Assembly: GCF_024300625.1 (NCBI RefSeq)
Contig: NZ_CP101322.1
Coordinates: 1,811,992 to 1,875,991 of the forward strand
Length of the DNA: 64,000 bases
Direction of reading: 5' to 3'
Origin: Halovivax gelatinilyticus
GTDB taxonomy: Archaea > Halobacteriota > Halobacteria > Halobacteriales > Natrialbaceae
Below, piece by piece: positions 34,392-42,422 of this stretch. A program made the translations under genes and the position numbers. Under the pieces are notes generated by a model. The model searched no databases. It saw only the letters and a program-made list of their open reading frames with translations, and was not told the origin of the DNA. Every line of letters begins with the position of its first letter. The stretch's first letter is position 1.

Positions 34392-34498
34392 TTAGTCGTT
34401 CATCGCCCGGACGTCTTCGAGGGATAGCCACAGGGTCTGGCGAGGTGGGTGTGTGGGCCGGTGGACGTGACGTCGGTCACGGGATAATTACAGGCGCT
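34392..34498 (-). pseudogene. Zinc-finger gene A remnant (cassette copy 4)
   Basis: The minus strand reads ACNYPVTDVTSTGPHTHLAR, then PCGYPSKTSGR after the same 7-base deletion as copy 3. The CPAC motif is degraded to a single Cys and the start region is unrelated sequence. It is clearly dead. Confidence 0.72.
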
Positions 34499-34757
34499 TT
34501 CGTGAGCCCTACCTATCAGTGGTTCACGGTTGATTCGCCGGTCACGACGACGGCGTCCTCGCGAGTCAGGTGCAGGGACCGTTCCGTAACTGGCCATCCG
34601 ATACGGTTTCGGGCAACGGGCAGGCTCGGACGAATCGGTGTCACTTCGTCACTCTTTCGATGGGTACGTTTCGGCGACGAGCGTACCGCAAGCGGTCAGC
34701 GGTTCTCGAGATCCCGATCACGTCGTACCCGAAGAAACTGCCGTCGCCCGCGATCGG
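34499..34757. other. Intergenic region
   Basis: No gene, repeat or RNA recognised between the cassette remnant and the HepT gene; overlapping Arg/Ser-rich frames look random. Confidence 0.3.
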
Positions 34758-35201
34758 TCACAACGCTCCTGTTTCGTTCAGATACGAACGAACGTCGTGC
34801 AGAAACGTTCGATACCGATCGAGATCCTGAAGGGCGTTGTACACGCTATCGTGGTCGATGACGTCACCGTAGGTGTGAGCCAGGACGTTCCGAAAGCTAG
34901 CCGCCTGTGCCATCGCTTCGGCCGGTTCGGACCGTATAATTCCGGCGTGGGCGAGCGATTGCATCGTTTCTCGATTCGTCTCGGGAACGGATCCGGACTC
35001 GGCGCGAACCAGCGTCTTCGCGATGTCGAGTGCGGCCTCGGTCGCTTTGACGAATCGCCGTTCGACCACGTCTCGAGCGACCTGATCCGACCGGTACGCC
35101 GCTCGATCCATCGACTGGTACTCCGCGAGGATAGTCAGGCTCTCCTCGATGGTTTTTGCAGCCGTCACCACCCGCTCTACGTCGGCGGCAGAGAGCGTCA
35201 T
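34758..35201 (-). CDS. hepT: HepT-like HEPN toxin, 147 aa (second pair)
   Basis: The HEPN motif appears as RNVLAHTYGD (R-x4-H) near residue 102 in an all-helical protein of DUF86 type. It overlaps the MntA gene by 4 bases. The sequence is divergent from the pair at 10174-11036, so the two systems were acquired separately or diverged long ago. Confidence 0.88.
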   Translation of the reverse strand: MTLSAADVERVVTAAKTIEESLTILAEYQSMDRAAYRSDQVARDVVERRFVKATEAALDIAKTLVRAESGSVPETNRETMQSLAHAGIIRSEPAEAMAQAASFRNVLAHTYGDVIDHDSVYNALQDLDRYRTFLHDVRSYLNETGAL

Positions 35202-35626
35202 GCGAGGAGATCGTCGATCCTCGCGAGTATCTCGTCGAATCGGTCGGCCGGCGACCGCGATTCGTCGTCGCGTTCGACGGCATCTCGGAGTCGGTCGACG
35301 GACCTGTCGTCCCCGACGAGAACGATTCCGTGATCCAGCGCCGCTCGTACGAGCGACGACCGAGCCGAACGAAGGTCGACCACGTCCACGTCGTCGGTCC
35401 CGAGCGCGAGCGACAAGTCGACGCCGATACCCAGTATCACGTCGTTGTACGCCGGATCATTCGGTTCGATCCCGTCGAGAGCCACCCCAACGTCGATATC
35501 GCTTCGCGCGTGGACGTCGCCTCGCGCCCAGGAACCGAAAAGAATCCCCACGTCGACCGGGTGCTCGCTCAAGACGCCGGTTACCGCCTCGCGAACCGCT
35601 CGATCGTCCAGCTCCGTCGGCACCAT
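35198..35626 (-). CDS. mntA: MntA-like nucleotidyltransferase antitoxin (second pair)
   Basis: The motif GSWARGDVHARSDIDVGV near residue 31 has the GS-x(10)-DxD residues, and VDVVDLRSA supplies the third acidic position. It is the first gene of the pair and would adenylylate the HEPN toxin downstream. The final 30 residues are a charged helix. Confidence 0.88.
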   Translation of the reverse strand: MVPTELDDRAVREAVTGVLSEHPVDVGILFGSWARGDVHARSDIDVGVALDGIEPNDPAYNDVILGIGVDLSLALGTDDVDVVDLRSARSSLVRAALDHGIVLVGDDRSVDRLRDAVERDDESRSPADRFDEILARIDDLLA

Positions 35627-35765
35627 ACCCTCAGTAGGTGCATCTGAGATAAAAGGGTTCGCCAGCGAGTCAGTCGACCGAACGGGGATTCTTCCATTTG
35701 CACCGTTCGTCCGTCACGACAGCGTGGCTGTCGATCGGTGGGTGCGGGGCACTCGCACAGGTGGT

Positions 35766-35912
35766 CTACTCGTTCATCGCTAGGACGTCTGCAAGGGACA
35801 GTGGACAGCCCCAGGGCCTGGCGAGGTGGGTGTGTGGGCCGGTGGACGTGACCGCGGTCGCGGGGTAGTCACACGCCGGACAGTTCGGGAAGGGCGAATC
35901 GTGTTCGGTCAT
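35766..35912 (-). CDS. Zinc-finger protein A, copy 5, 48 aa, with one Cys lost
   Basis: The protein starts MTEHDSPFPNCPACDYP and ends SLADVLAMNE. The second zinc ligand pair, PCGC in the other copies, is PWGC here, so one of four ligands is gone. The gene overlaps its upstream partner B by 4 bases (ATGA). The family is a CPxC-type micro-protein of unknown function. This copy may be non-functional or bind zinc differently. Confidence 0.72.
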   Translation of the reverse strand: MTEHDSPFPNCPACDYPATAVTSTGPHTHLARPWGCPLSLADVLAMNE

Positions 35913-36106
35913 GGGCTCCTCACCAGGTGTTTGACCTCGTAGGCGGTGAGTCCACAACCGCAGGGATCGGCGTTGTGGCGGTCGGGACCGAACGTTCTCA
36001 CGAGAACGATCGGCTCGCCGCACTTCGGACAGGGCGGGTAGGCATCTCTCGGTGATCGTATTTCGGTCGGGTGGTGTCTCTCGGTGGCGCAGGCGTGACA
36101 ATCCAA
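35909..36106 (-). CDS. Zinc-finger protein B, copy 5, 65 aa
   Basis: The protein starts MDCHACATERHHPTEI, an N-terminus with an extra CxxC absent from other copies. The common part has CPKCGEPIVLVRTFG, RHNADPCGCGL and YEVKHLVRSP. Four Cys in CPKC and PCGC would make one zinc site; the N-terminal CHAC may add another. Its stop overlaps the start of A, so both are made from one message. Confidence 0.75.
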   Translation of the reverse strand: MDCHACATERHHPTEIRSPRDAYPPCPKCGEPIVLVRTFGPDRHNADPCGCGLTAYEVKHLVRSP

Positions 36107-36357
36107 TTTCTTCGTCGCTCGCTCGCGGCCGCGTTAGCTCTGTTACGGCGATCCCGATCAGCCCGGACCGTCGAGACATCCTCGTCGCTGGGGACAGGAC
36201 GAGACGGAGATCGATGGATTTTGAGCGGCGTGAACGCTGGCGCCGACGCGATGTACGCCGAAACTCGATCGTCCTCGATGCAACCGTAGGTAGCGTCTCC
36301 GTCGCCGGGACGGGCACGTACCGAACTGTTTTATCGTTGGCACTCTTCTCCCCACGT

Positions 36358-36513
36358 ATGGGAGTGTACGCCGACGAAGCGAGCGAATTTGCGCGCTCGA
36401 CCGATGCGACCGATGACGAGCGCGAGCCGTTGGGTACCCGCCTCCGCGGCATTGCAGCCGAACTCGACGTCGACTCCGTCGAGGAAGTTCGATCGCTACG
36501 CGAACGACGATGA
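36358..36513 (+). CDS. vapB: VapB-like antitoxin, 51 aa
   Basis: This small acidic protein (MGVYADEASEFARSTDA, then LGTRLRGIAAELDVDSVEEV) precedes the PIN gene with a 4-base overlap. The C-terminal helix with LRERR is probably the toxin-binding part. A TATA-like TTTATCG lies about 24 bases before the ATG, a leaderless promoter. The family is not obvious from sequence; the role is inferred from its position. Confidence 0.68.
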   Translation: MGVYADEASEFARSTDATDDEREPLGTRLRGIAAELDVDSVEEVRSLRERR

Positions 36514-36905
36514 GACTCTTTCTCGATACGAACTGTTTCATCGCGGCCGTGACAGACGAACCCGACTCGGGCGATGTCGCAACCGAACTACTCGACGGCG
36601 ATCACGAGTTCCTCACGTCGACGATGAACCTCATGGAACTGCGCTCTGTCCTAACGAAGAAACAGCGCCTCGAGCAATCTCGAGCACACGATATACAGGA
36701 CGAAATCACGGCCGACGTCCGCACCGTGATCCCCGGCGCATCTGATATGATGACCGCAAACCGGCTCCAAAAAGAGACCCTCCTGTACCCGATCGACTGT
36801 CTCATCCTGGCCTGTGCACGCAACCACGACGCCGAACTCGTCTCGTTCGACTCCGAACTCCAGGAGGCCGGCGCCACCGATCCGACGGCCGTCGTCCGAG
36901 GGTGA
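36510..36905 (+). CDS. vapC: VapC-like PIN-domain ribonuclease toxin, 131 aa
   Basis: PIN acidic residues appear as LFLDTNCFIAA (Asp5), MELRSVLTKK (Glu near 48), LYPIDCLILACA (Asp near 94) and SFDSELQ (Asp near 113). The size fits VapC. It would cleave tRNA or rRNA when free of the antitoxin encoded just upstream. Confidence 0.87.
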   Translation: MRLFLDTNCFIAAVTDEPDSGDVATELLDGDHEFLTSTMNLMELRSVLTKKQRLEQSRAHDIQDEITADVRTVIPGASDMMTANRLQKETLLYPIDCLILACARNHDAELVSFDSELQEAGATDPTAVVRG

Positions 36906-36962
36906 TCCGTCACACTCGGCGACGGTTAGCCGCGGCACGATTCCATCGATCGAACTCGTACG

Positions 36963-37078
36963 GCGGTCGCTCGCGGGTGATCGTCGGTGAGAGCCGCCGA
37001 TCGCGACATCCTGAGAACTGAAATTCGTCCCCGATACGGCGCCGTCAGCGGTGGGACGAGCCGAACGAGAACGGGGTA
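36963..37078. repeat. Leader repeat of the zinc-finger cassette, copy R1
   Basis: The segment from CGGTCGCTCGC through GAGAGCCGCCGATCG to ATTCGTCCCCGATACG and CGAACGAGAACGG also occurs at 37498-37622. That second copy forms the upstream leader of gene B copy 6. R1 therefore looks like the leader of a cassette whose genes were deleted. Confidence 0.65.
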
Positions 37079-37149
37079 GCCGACTAGGAATCGGTTGCTG
37101 GTGATCGGTACTCGCACGGGCGCAAATCTGAGTGGGCGGTCGGGACGTC

Positions 37150-37296
37150 CTAGTCGTTCATCGCCTGGACGTCTGCTAGAGATAGTGGACAGCCACACGG
37201 TCTAGCGAGATGGGTGTGTGGGCCGGTGGACGTGACGTCGGTCACCGGATAGTCACAGGCCGGACAGTTCGGGAAAGGTGAGTCGTCTTCCGTCAT
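37150..37296 (-). CDS. Zinc-finger protein A, copy 6, 48 aa
   Basis: The full-length reference copy: MTEDDSPFPNCPACDYPV, then TSTGPHTHLARPCGCPLSL and ADVQAMND. CPAC and PCGC would bind one zinc. It overlaps gene B by 4 bases. The identical length and near-identical sequence of copies 7 and 8 indicate selection or recent gene conversion. Confidence 0.8.
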   Translation of the reverse strand: MTEDDSPFPNCPACDYPVTDVTSTGPHTHLARPCGCPLSLADVQAMND

Positions 37297-37487
37297 GGGC
37301 TCCTCACCAGGTGTTTGACCTCGTAGGCGGTGAGTCCACAGCCGCAGGGATCGGCATTGTGGCGATCGGGACCGAAGGTTCTGACCAGGACGATCGGCTC
37401 GCCGCACTTCGGACAGGGCGGGTAGGCATCTCTCGGATCGAGTGACGGACGGGTGGTTCGTCGCGGTGGCGCGGGGGTGACGCGCAC
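37293..37487 (-). CDS. Zinc-finger protein B, copy 6, 64 aa
   Basis: A GTG at 37487 starts the protein (VRVTPAPPRRTTRPS in the frame). The core has CPKCGEPIVLVRTFGPDRHN and PCGCGLTAYEVKHLVRSP. Upstream codons SDRPSKK match copy 8, but the ATG present there is replaced here, so this copy relies on the GTG or another start. It is translated with gene A. Confidence 0.75.
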   Translation of the reverse strand: MRVTPAPPRRTTRPSLDPRDAYPPCPKCGEPIVLVRTFGPDRHNADPCGCGLTAYEVKHLVRSP

Positions 37488-37497
37488 CTTTTTCGAC

Positions 37498-37622
37498 GGT
37501 CGGTCGCTCGCAGCTGATCGTAGTTGAGAGCCGCCGATCGATCGACGACGCGTTCTCTGGAGTGTCGAGATTCGTCCCCGATACGACGCCGTTAGTGGTG
37601 CACGAGTCGAACGAGAACGGTT
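37498..37622. repeat. Leader repeat of the zinc-finger cassette, copy R2
   Basis: The homologue of R1 (36963-37078), directly upstream of gene B copy 6. The rightmost part, GCTTCGGATACATCG to GGTTAACGC (37640-37695), also resembles 32285-32330 near copy 2, so the repeated unit extends further. Confidence 0.6.
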
Positions 37623-37713
37623 TTATTCCGTCTCACAACCGACGCTTCGGATACATCGATCAGTGGCGATACGCTCGTCACTAGTGGTTAACGCTGTTTG
37701 GTGCGGAGTGTAA

Positions 37714-38052
37714 TCACTCGATCGGCGATTCGAGATAGCCCTCTAGCGCCTCAACGACCGTTTGGACGAACGATTCTTCGAGTCGGCCCTGCCGCCGTAC
37801 GAGCGCCGCGTGTTTCGGGGAGGCGACTGCCCACGGAGAGGCGTAACTCTGCCGAGGCATACCACCTTCGACCCAGTCCTCATCGAAGATCGGGATACCG
37901 TCGTCGTGCGGAGTCGTCGTCAGCGTGACGGTCATGTACTCCTCGTCACCGAACGGGTGGTTGTCGTTGTTACAGATCAACCACGGACGCGGGTTCTCTC
38001 CCGATTTGAACGGATCCGGCCCCCAGACTACATCGCCGCGTCGATACGTCAT
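37714..38052 (-). CDS. PemK/MazF-like toxin, 112 aa
   Basis: The start RRGDVVWGPDPFKSGENPRP and WLICNNDNHPF followed by TVTLTTTPHD match the PemK/MazF SH3-like fold, with the conserved R-G-D-V and PRP-WL-x-N blocks. DEDWVEGGMPRQSYASPWAV is also found in the dead copy at 31670-31998. It overlaps its winged-helix antitoxin by 4 bases and would be an mRNA interferase. Confidence 0.8.
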   Translation of the reverse strand: MTYRRGDVVWGPDPFKSGENPRPWLICNNDNHPFGDEEYMTVTLTTTPHDDGIPIFDEDWVEGGMPRQSYASPWAVASPKHAALVRRQGRLEESFVQTVVEALEGYLESPIE

Positions 38053-38405
38053 CCAGACTCCTCATCGACGGCGTGTTCGAGCCATTCATCCATGTCCTCT
38101 TCGCCGAACCGGTCATTCGCCGCTCGCGTACTTTCGAGCAAACTCGTGTACGCCGCTACGTCATCGCCCTCTCCGAGCGCCCAGAAGTTGCCCTTGTGAC
38201 GCACGAGTCCTCGTTCTTCGAGCCGAGAGAGGACGACGCTGATACTCCCGGCTTTGACGTCAGTCGCATCGCGGATCTCGCTCTGGGTGAACGCCTTATC
38301 GGGGTGGGACGCGAGAAACCCCATGACGCGATCGGCGTTCGTTTTCCCCGCACGTTGGAGGCCATCCGAGGGAGTCGATTCGAAGGTTTCTATGTCGATC
38401 GGCAT
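38049..38405 (-). CDS. Winged-helix antitoxin, 118 aa
   Basis: It starts MPIDIETFESTPSDGLQ and has a MarR-like winged helix (VMGFLASHPDKAFTQSEI, VKAGSISVVLSRLEERGL) plus an acidic tail. It is a paralogue of the protein at 31310. The frame continues upstream to 38636 through an out-of-frame zinc-finger gene, which is not credible coding. Three direct repeats upstream suggest autoregulation. Confidence 0.8.
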   Translation of the reverse strand: MPIDIETFESTPSDGLQRAGKTNADRVMGFLASHPDKAFTQSEIRDATDVKAGSISVVLSRLEERGLVRHKGNFWALGEGDDVAAYTSLLESTRAANDRFGEEDMDEWLEHAVDEESG

Positions 38406-38426
38406 ATGTATGCGCTCGTCTCCAAG

Positions 38427-38451
38427 TGTATTAGGCGTATCGCTGTGTATC
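38427..38451 (-). promoter_or_regulatory. Three GATACA-like direct repeats, probable operator
   Basis: On the minus strand GATACA (38446-38451), GATACG (38436-38441) and AATACA (38427-38432) are 10 and 9 bases apart, upstream of the ATG at 38405. They parallel the ATTACA triplet before the paralogue at 31310. Confidence 0.58.
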
Positions 38452-38587
38452 ACTTCACTTTCTATCGACCGCGCGTGTCGAGACTGCCGTCGCATTCTCA
38501 GCCCACTTCTCGCTCGATGGTGAAACGGACTGCAGTAGACGGAACGGGCAATTGGGGCTCGCACGGGCGTACGCTGAGTGGTTGTTC

Positions 38588-38734
38588 CTAGTCGTTCATC
38601 GCCTGGACATCCGCGAGAGACAGCGGACAGCCACACGGTCTGGCGAGATGCGTGTGTGGACCCGTCGAGGTGACGTCGGTCACCGGGTAGTCACACGCCG
38701 GACAGTTCGGGAATGGCGAGTCCTCTTCCGTCAT
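38588..38734 (-). CDS. Zinc-finger protein A, copy 7, 48 aa
   Basis: MTEEDSPFPNCPACDYPV through PCGCPLSLADVQAMND, full length with all four Cys. The upstream gene B is truncated, so this copy may lack its normal translational coupling and promoter. The downstream flank GCTCGCACGGGCGTACGCTG is the best-preserved version of the common tail. Confidence 0.75.
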   Translation of the reverse strand: MTEEDSPFPNCPACDYPVTDVTSTGPHTHLARPCGCPLSLADVQAMND

Positions 38735-38815
38735 GGCTCTCTCACCAGGTGCTTGACCTCGTAGGCGGTCAGCCCACAGCCGCAGGGATCGGCATTGTGG
38801 CGTTCGGGGCCGACC
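38731..38815 (-). pseudogene. Truncated zinc-finger gene B (cassette copy 7)
   Basis: Only the C-terminal part remains: VGPERHNADPCGCGLTAYEV and KHLVREP, overlapping A by 4 bases. Homology stops near 38815, about 90 bases before the Orc1/Cdc6 start. The CPKC half is gone, which suggests a recombination junction at this point. Confidence 0.75.
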
Positions 38816-38904
38816 GACTCGACTCAGTAGTGACATGCTCGCAATGGTTTTAGCGGTTCACGCCGTGTATACACACTCGTAGTTCCGCTGGAACGCCCCG
38901 TCTC

Positions 38905-40131
38905 ATGACCGATTACGACGAACTGTTTGCCGCTACCGCCTCCGAAACCAGCGTTTTCGCCGAGAAACGCGCCCTCGACCCGTTGACCGACCCCGACGAG
39001 ATCGTTTCGCGAGAGACACAGGAACGCGACCTCGCGACGATTCTGAACGGCGTCGACGAGGGCTATCTGCCGCCGACCGTCTCGATCTACGGTCCGCCCG
39101 GCACCGGCAAGACGCTGACGACCCGCCGCGTCTGTCAGGCGTTCGCCGATCGCCACGACGACGTCGCCGTCGAGTACGTCAATCTCAAAGAGTGTCGGAC
39201 GCTGTTTAGCGCCGCCAACGAGATCCTCGCCGAACTCACCGGCGCGAAAAAGCGCGCCTACGAGGGCCTCGACGGCGTCTTCGAGGCGATCTGGGACGCC
39301 CTCGAGGACTATCCCGCCTGGACGATCTTTCTTCTCGACGAGATCGACCAGATCACCCACGATACCAACTACAACCCCAACGAGTTTTTCTATCGGCTGT
39401 TACGCGGCGAGGGAAAACGCCGCCGCGGGATCGATCTCTCGGTGTGGGTGGTGAGCAACCAGCTGCTCGAAGTCGACCTTCGCCTCGACAGCCGCGTCCA
39501 GAGTGCGATGAGTGACGACCAGGTCTTCTTTCCGCCCTACGGCGTCGACGAACTGGAAGCGATTCTCGCGCCGCGAATCGAGCGGGCCTTTCAGGAGGGG
39601 ACGATCTCGCCGGCGACGATCGAGTACGGCGTCAGCGAAGCCGCCCGGCGCTGGGGCGACGCGCGCAAGGCGTTGACGCTGGTGCGTCGCGCCGGCGAAC
39701 AGGCGAACGAGCGCGGACTCGAGCGGGTGACGCGGGCGTGTTTCGACGCCAATCTCGGTGCGACCGATCGGGAGGTGACGACCGAGAAACTGCTGGCGCT
39801 GCCGGTCAATCACTTTCTGGTGCTCGTCGGGGCGACGGGGATGAATCGCCACGGCGAGATCAAACAGCCGGTGACGACCGCCGAGATCCACCGCACGCTC
39901 GAATCGTCTGCCCTGGCAACGCAACTCGATCTCAGCAAGCGGACGATTCGAACCACCATCACCGACCTCGAGACGATGGGCCTCGTCGAGACCTGGATCG
40001 ATTCGCGCGGCCGTGATGGGCGAGTGAAACAGATCGAAACGACGTTCGAACCTCAGTGGGTCCGCGACGTGCTGGGGACGTATCTGGCCGATTCGGCGTA
40101 TCTCGACGGCTGGTCGCTTCGTGAGGAATAG
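38905..40131 (+). CDS. orc1: Orc1/Cdc6-type AAA+ initiator protein, 408 aa
   Basis: Walker A is YGPPGTGKTLTTRRV near residue 66, Walker B is TIFLLDEIDQI near 140, a sensor-1-like VWVVSNQL follows, and a C-terminal winged helix has LDLSKRTIRTTITDLETMG. Length and motifs fit archaeal Orc1/Cdc6. With the terminase two genes on, it may serve a provirus or plasmid rather than the chromosome. No convincing origin repeats were found beside it. Confidence 0.9.
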   Translation: MTDYDELFAATASETSVFAEKRALDPLTDPDEIVSRETQERDLATILNGVDEGYLPPTVSIYGPPGTGKTLTTRRVCQAFADRHDDVAVEYVNLKECRTLFSAANEILAELTGAKKRAYEGLDGVFEAIWDALEDYPAWTIFLLDEIDQITHDTNYNPNEFFYRLLRGEGKRRRGIDLSVWVVSNQLLEVDLRLDSRVQSAMSDDQVFFPPYGVDELEAILAPRIERAFQEGTISPATIEYGVSEAARRWGDARKALTLVRRAGEQANERGLERVTRACFDANLGATDREVTTEKLLALPVNHFLVLVGATGMNRHGEIKQPVTTAEIHRTLESSALATQLDLSKRTIRTTITDLETMGLVETWIDSRGRDGRVKQIETTFEPQWVRDVLGTYLADSAYLDGWSLREE

Positions 40132-40266
40132 GCCTGTTTTCCGGACCGTCAGGATCCTTTACTTTCACCGCGGTAACTCAATCCTTAACGTCGGCGGCAA
40201 CCAATCCAATGTGTGCATCCGCGGCCCGTCGCCTTCGAGCGCACACGGGTGCGGTAGCACACCACT

Positions 40267-40539
40267 ATGACTGCCGATTCCGTTTCCGACCGTACCGACC
40301 GCGACGAGGTCCTCGACCGCCTCACCGACGTCATCGACCTGGCCCACACCCGCATCGATCGCTTCGACCCCGACTCGCCCGCAGAGGAAGAACTCCTGAT
40401 CAAGTGGATCCGCGCGTTAGCCTCGCTTTCCGGCCAGTATCGCCAACTGCTCAACGACAGAGAACTCGACGAGATGGCCGCCGAACTCGAGCGCCTCTCC
40501 TACGATGAGGACACCGCGACGTCCGACACGGGTGCATGA
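40267..40539 (+). CDS. Small helical protein before the terminase, 90 aa
   Basis: The protein is acidic and helical (VLDRLTDVIDLAHTRIDRF, LIKWIRALASLSGQYRQLL). It overlaps the terminase gene by 4 bases. Position and size suggest a small-subunit or adaptor role for the terminase, but there is no DNA-binding motif I can name. Confidence 0.68.
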   Translation: MTADSVSDRTDRDEVLDRLTDVIDLAHTRIDRFDPDSPAEEELLIKWIRALASLSGQYRQLLNDRELDEMAAELERLSYDEDTATSDTGA

Positions 40540-42083
40540 GAAAGAGACGAAGCGCGATCCGGCGTGACATCGACGCTCTCAAACGCACCCGGCGATCGGC
40601 CGACGCCGCCGCGACTGACGCCCCGGCGGTCGTGACCGTCGAGTGGCGCGAGGCAGATCCCGTCGCGCGACCGACGGGAACCAGCTACGACGCCGAGTCG
40701 GCGACGCTCACCTACGACCTCTGGGGGCCCCAACAGGCGTGTCTCGAGGCCCTCGAGAGCGAGGAGGTCGACATCGTCGCCAATCTCGGGGGCTACGCCA
40801 GCGGCAAGACCATCTTCGGTGCTCGCTGGACGATCGCCCAGGCGCTGGCTCATCCTGGAAGTCGGTTTCTCGCGATGGGGATGACGTTTTCGGAGGCACG
40901 CAACACCACGTTTCGCAACCTCTGTGAGCAGTTGCCGGGTGATCGGACGGAGCTGTTGACCCGGTCGTTTAACGGGCCCGAACAGAGCCCGATCGTCGCC
41001 GACTTCAATCGGAGCGAGTACCGACTCACGCTGACGAACGACACGACGATAATCCTCGGTTCGGCCGATACGTGGAACCGGTACGCGGGCGACGCATTCG
41101 GCGGTATCTGGCTCGACGAACCCAGCCACTACCAGACCGATCTACACGACCTCCTGGAGATGGTTGGGTCGCGCCTGCGTGGCGTCGACGGACCCAAAGT
41201 GCAGTGCTGGACGCTGACCGGCAACGGCTACAACGACGCCTGGGAAATCCTCGAACAGCGCCAGGATTCGACCGGCAATCCGATCGGCCTCGAGATCGAA
41301 CTGATTCGGTCGTCGACGCTCGAGAACCCGTATCTCGACGCCGGGACGGTCGAGCGCTTCAAGCGCCAGTACGACGGCACCGAACGCGAAACGCAGACGC
41401 TGCACGGTGGGTTCGCCGAAGCCGAGGGGCTCGTCTATAGCGACTTCCGCCGCGACACCCACGTCATTCCCCACGCCGACGCTCGTGACCGCGTCGCCGA
41501 CGACTGGCGTGCCTACGGCTACGACGCCGGCTGGAACGATCCACGCGTCCTCGTCGAAGTGGGGAAAACGCCCTACGATCAGCTGGTCGTCCTCGATGAG
41601 TTCTACGAATCCGAATGCCACCTCGACGACGCCATCGAGTGGCTCGACTCCCGCCCGCGGGGGATCATCTACGGCGATCACGCCCCCGACGATCTCGACC
41701 GGTTTCGACGTGCCGGCTACGACGCCACGGCGGCGACGCGCAATCTCGATGCGGGTATCGCAGAGGTCCGCCGCCGACTCGAATCCGACGGGAGGCGGCC
41801 AATCCGGACGACGCCCTCGGTGGTAACATTTGTAGGGTCGCCCCGACAGATCGAAGCCCAACAAGCGGAATACAGGCGGACCCGTGCGAAAGAAGCCCAG
41901 GCACAAGCGGCTGCCCGTGAGGCGGCTCCTGAAGGAGCCGTTGGCCTGCTCGTGTCGGATCGGTGTGAACGGCTCGTCCGGGAGTTCCACGGCTATAAGG
42001 GCGAACACGTCGGGAAATCGGGCGCTCAGGATCACGCACTCGATGCGCTTCGCTACGTCTGTATGGGCGTTGCAGGCCGGTAG
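40536..42083 (+). CDS. Phage-type terminase large subunit, 515 aa
   Basis: The ATPase half has Walker A NLGGYASGKTIF (83-94) and Walker B GGIWLDEPSHY (Asp194, Glu195). The nuclease half has three acidic sites: YGYDAGWNDP (Asp330), GDHAPDDLD (Asp381) and DHALDALRY (Asp499/503). It would package DNA in a virus. No portal, capsid or integrase genes are nearby, so it is a remnant or has another use. About 50 residues (420-469, Gln/Ala/Arg-rich) seem to be extra before GLLVSDRCERL. Confidence 0.87.
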   Translation: MRKRRSAIRRDIDALKRTRRSADAAATDAPAVVTVEWREADPVARPTGTSYDAESATLTYDLWGPQQACLEALESEEVDIVANLGGYASGKTIFGARWTIAQALAHPGSRFLAMGMTFSEARNTTFRNLCEQLPGDRTELLTRSFNGPEQSPIVADFNRSEYRLTLTNDTTIILGSADTWNRYAGDAFGGIWLDEPSHYQTDLHDLLEMVGSRLRGVDGPKVQCWTLTGNGYNDAWEILEQRQDSTGNPIGLEIELIRSSTLENPYLDAGTVERFKRQYDGTERETQTLHGGFAEAEGLVYSDFRRDTHVIPHADARDRVADDWRAYGYDAGWNDPRVLVEVGKTPYDQLVVLDEFYESECHLDDAIEWLDSRPRGIIYGDHAPDDLDRFRRAGYDATAATRNLDAGIAEVRRRLESDGRRPIRTTPSVVTFVGSPRQIEAQQAEYRRTRAKEAQAQAAAREAAPEGAVGLLVSDRCERLVREFHGYKGEHVGKSGAQDHALDALRYVCMGVAGR

Positions 42084-42422
42084 TCGGGGCAGTAACTCGC
42101 CCGCTGTCGACGGAGTCGCTTCCGGGGATGGCGCCGGCGTTTTCCATCGTCTCGTAGGGTGGCGACCCACGCACAACGTTCGCGCGATGAACCGCGACCC
42201 TGATCGCCGAGACCATCCGAGTCGTCGGAGGGTGGGACAGAGCAATCGACGGGTTATCGGTCGGGATAGGGGGACTTTTTCGCGGGTAACGTACCGGACG
42301 TCGTCGCTGGTACGAGTCGGACGATCGCGACACCGGCGAGTCGCGATTATAGGGCCACCAGATGCGTGATCACGTAAGCGGTGTCCATTGCCGCCGAAAT
42401 CGGCGTTGTGCCGGTCGGTCTT
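42084..42422. other. Intergenic region without recognised gene
   Basis: The 339 bases separate the terminase and the convergent CFI-box gene. No gene, repeat or cassette flank is visible. This is the likely right edge of the Orc1-terminase module. Confidence 0.3.

Noticed and set aside
38406-38636. N-terminal extension of the winged-helix antitoxin
   Set aside because: The extension is an out-of-frame reading of the zinc-finger A copy 7 end; the paralogue starts at the equivalent of 38405.
38882-38899. Origin recognition box beside Orc1/Cdc6
   Set aside because: TTCCGCTGGAACGCCCCG vaguely resembles the dyad of haloarchaeal origin boxes, but it occurs once and lacks the G-run in the expected orientation, so I do not call an origin.
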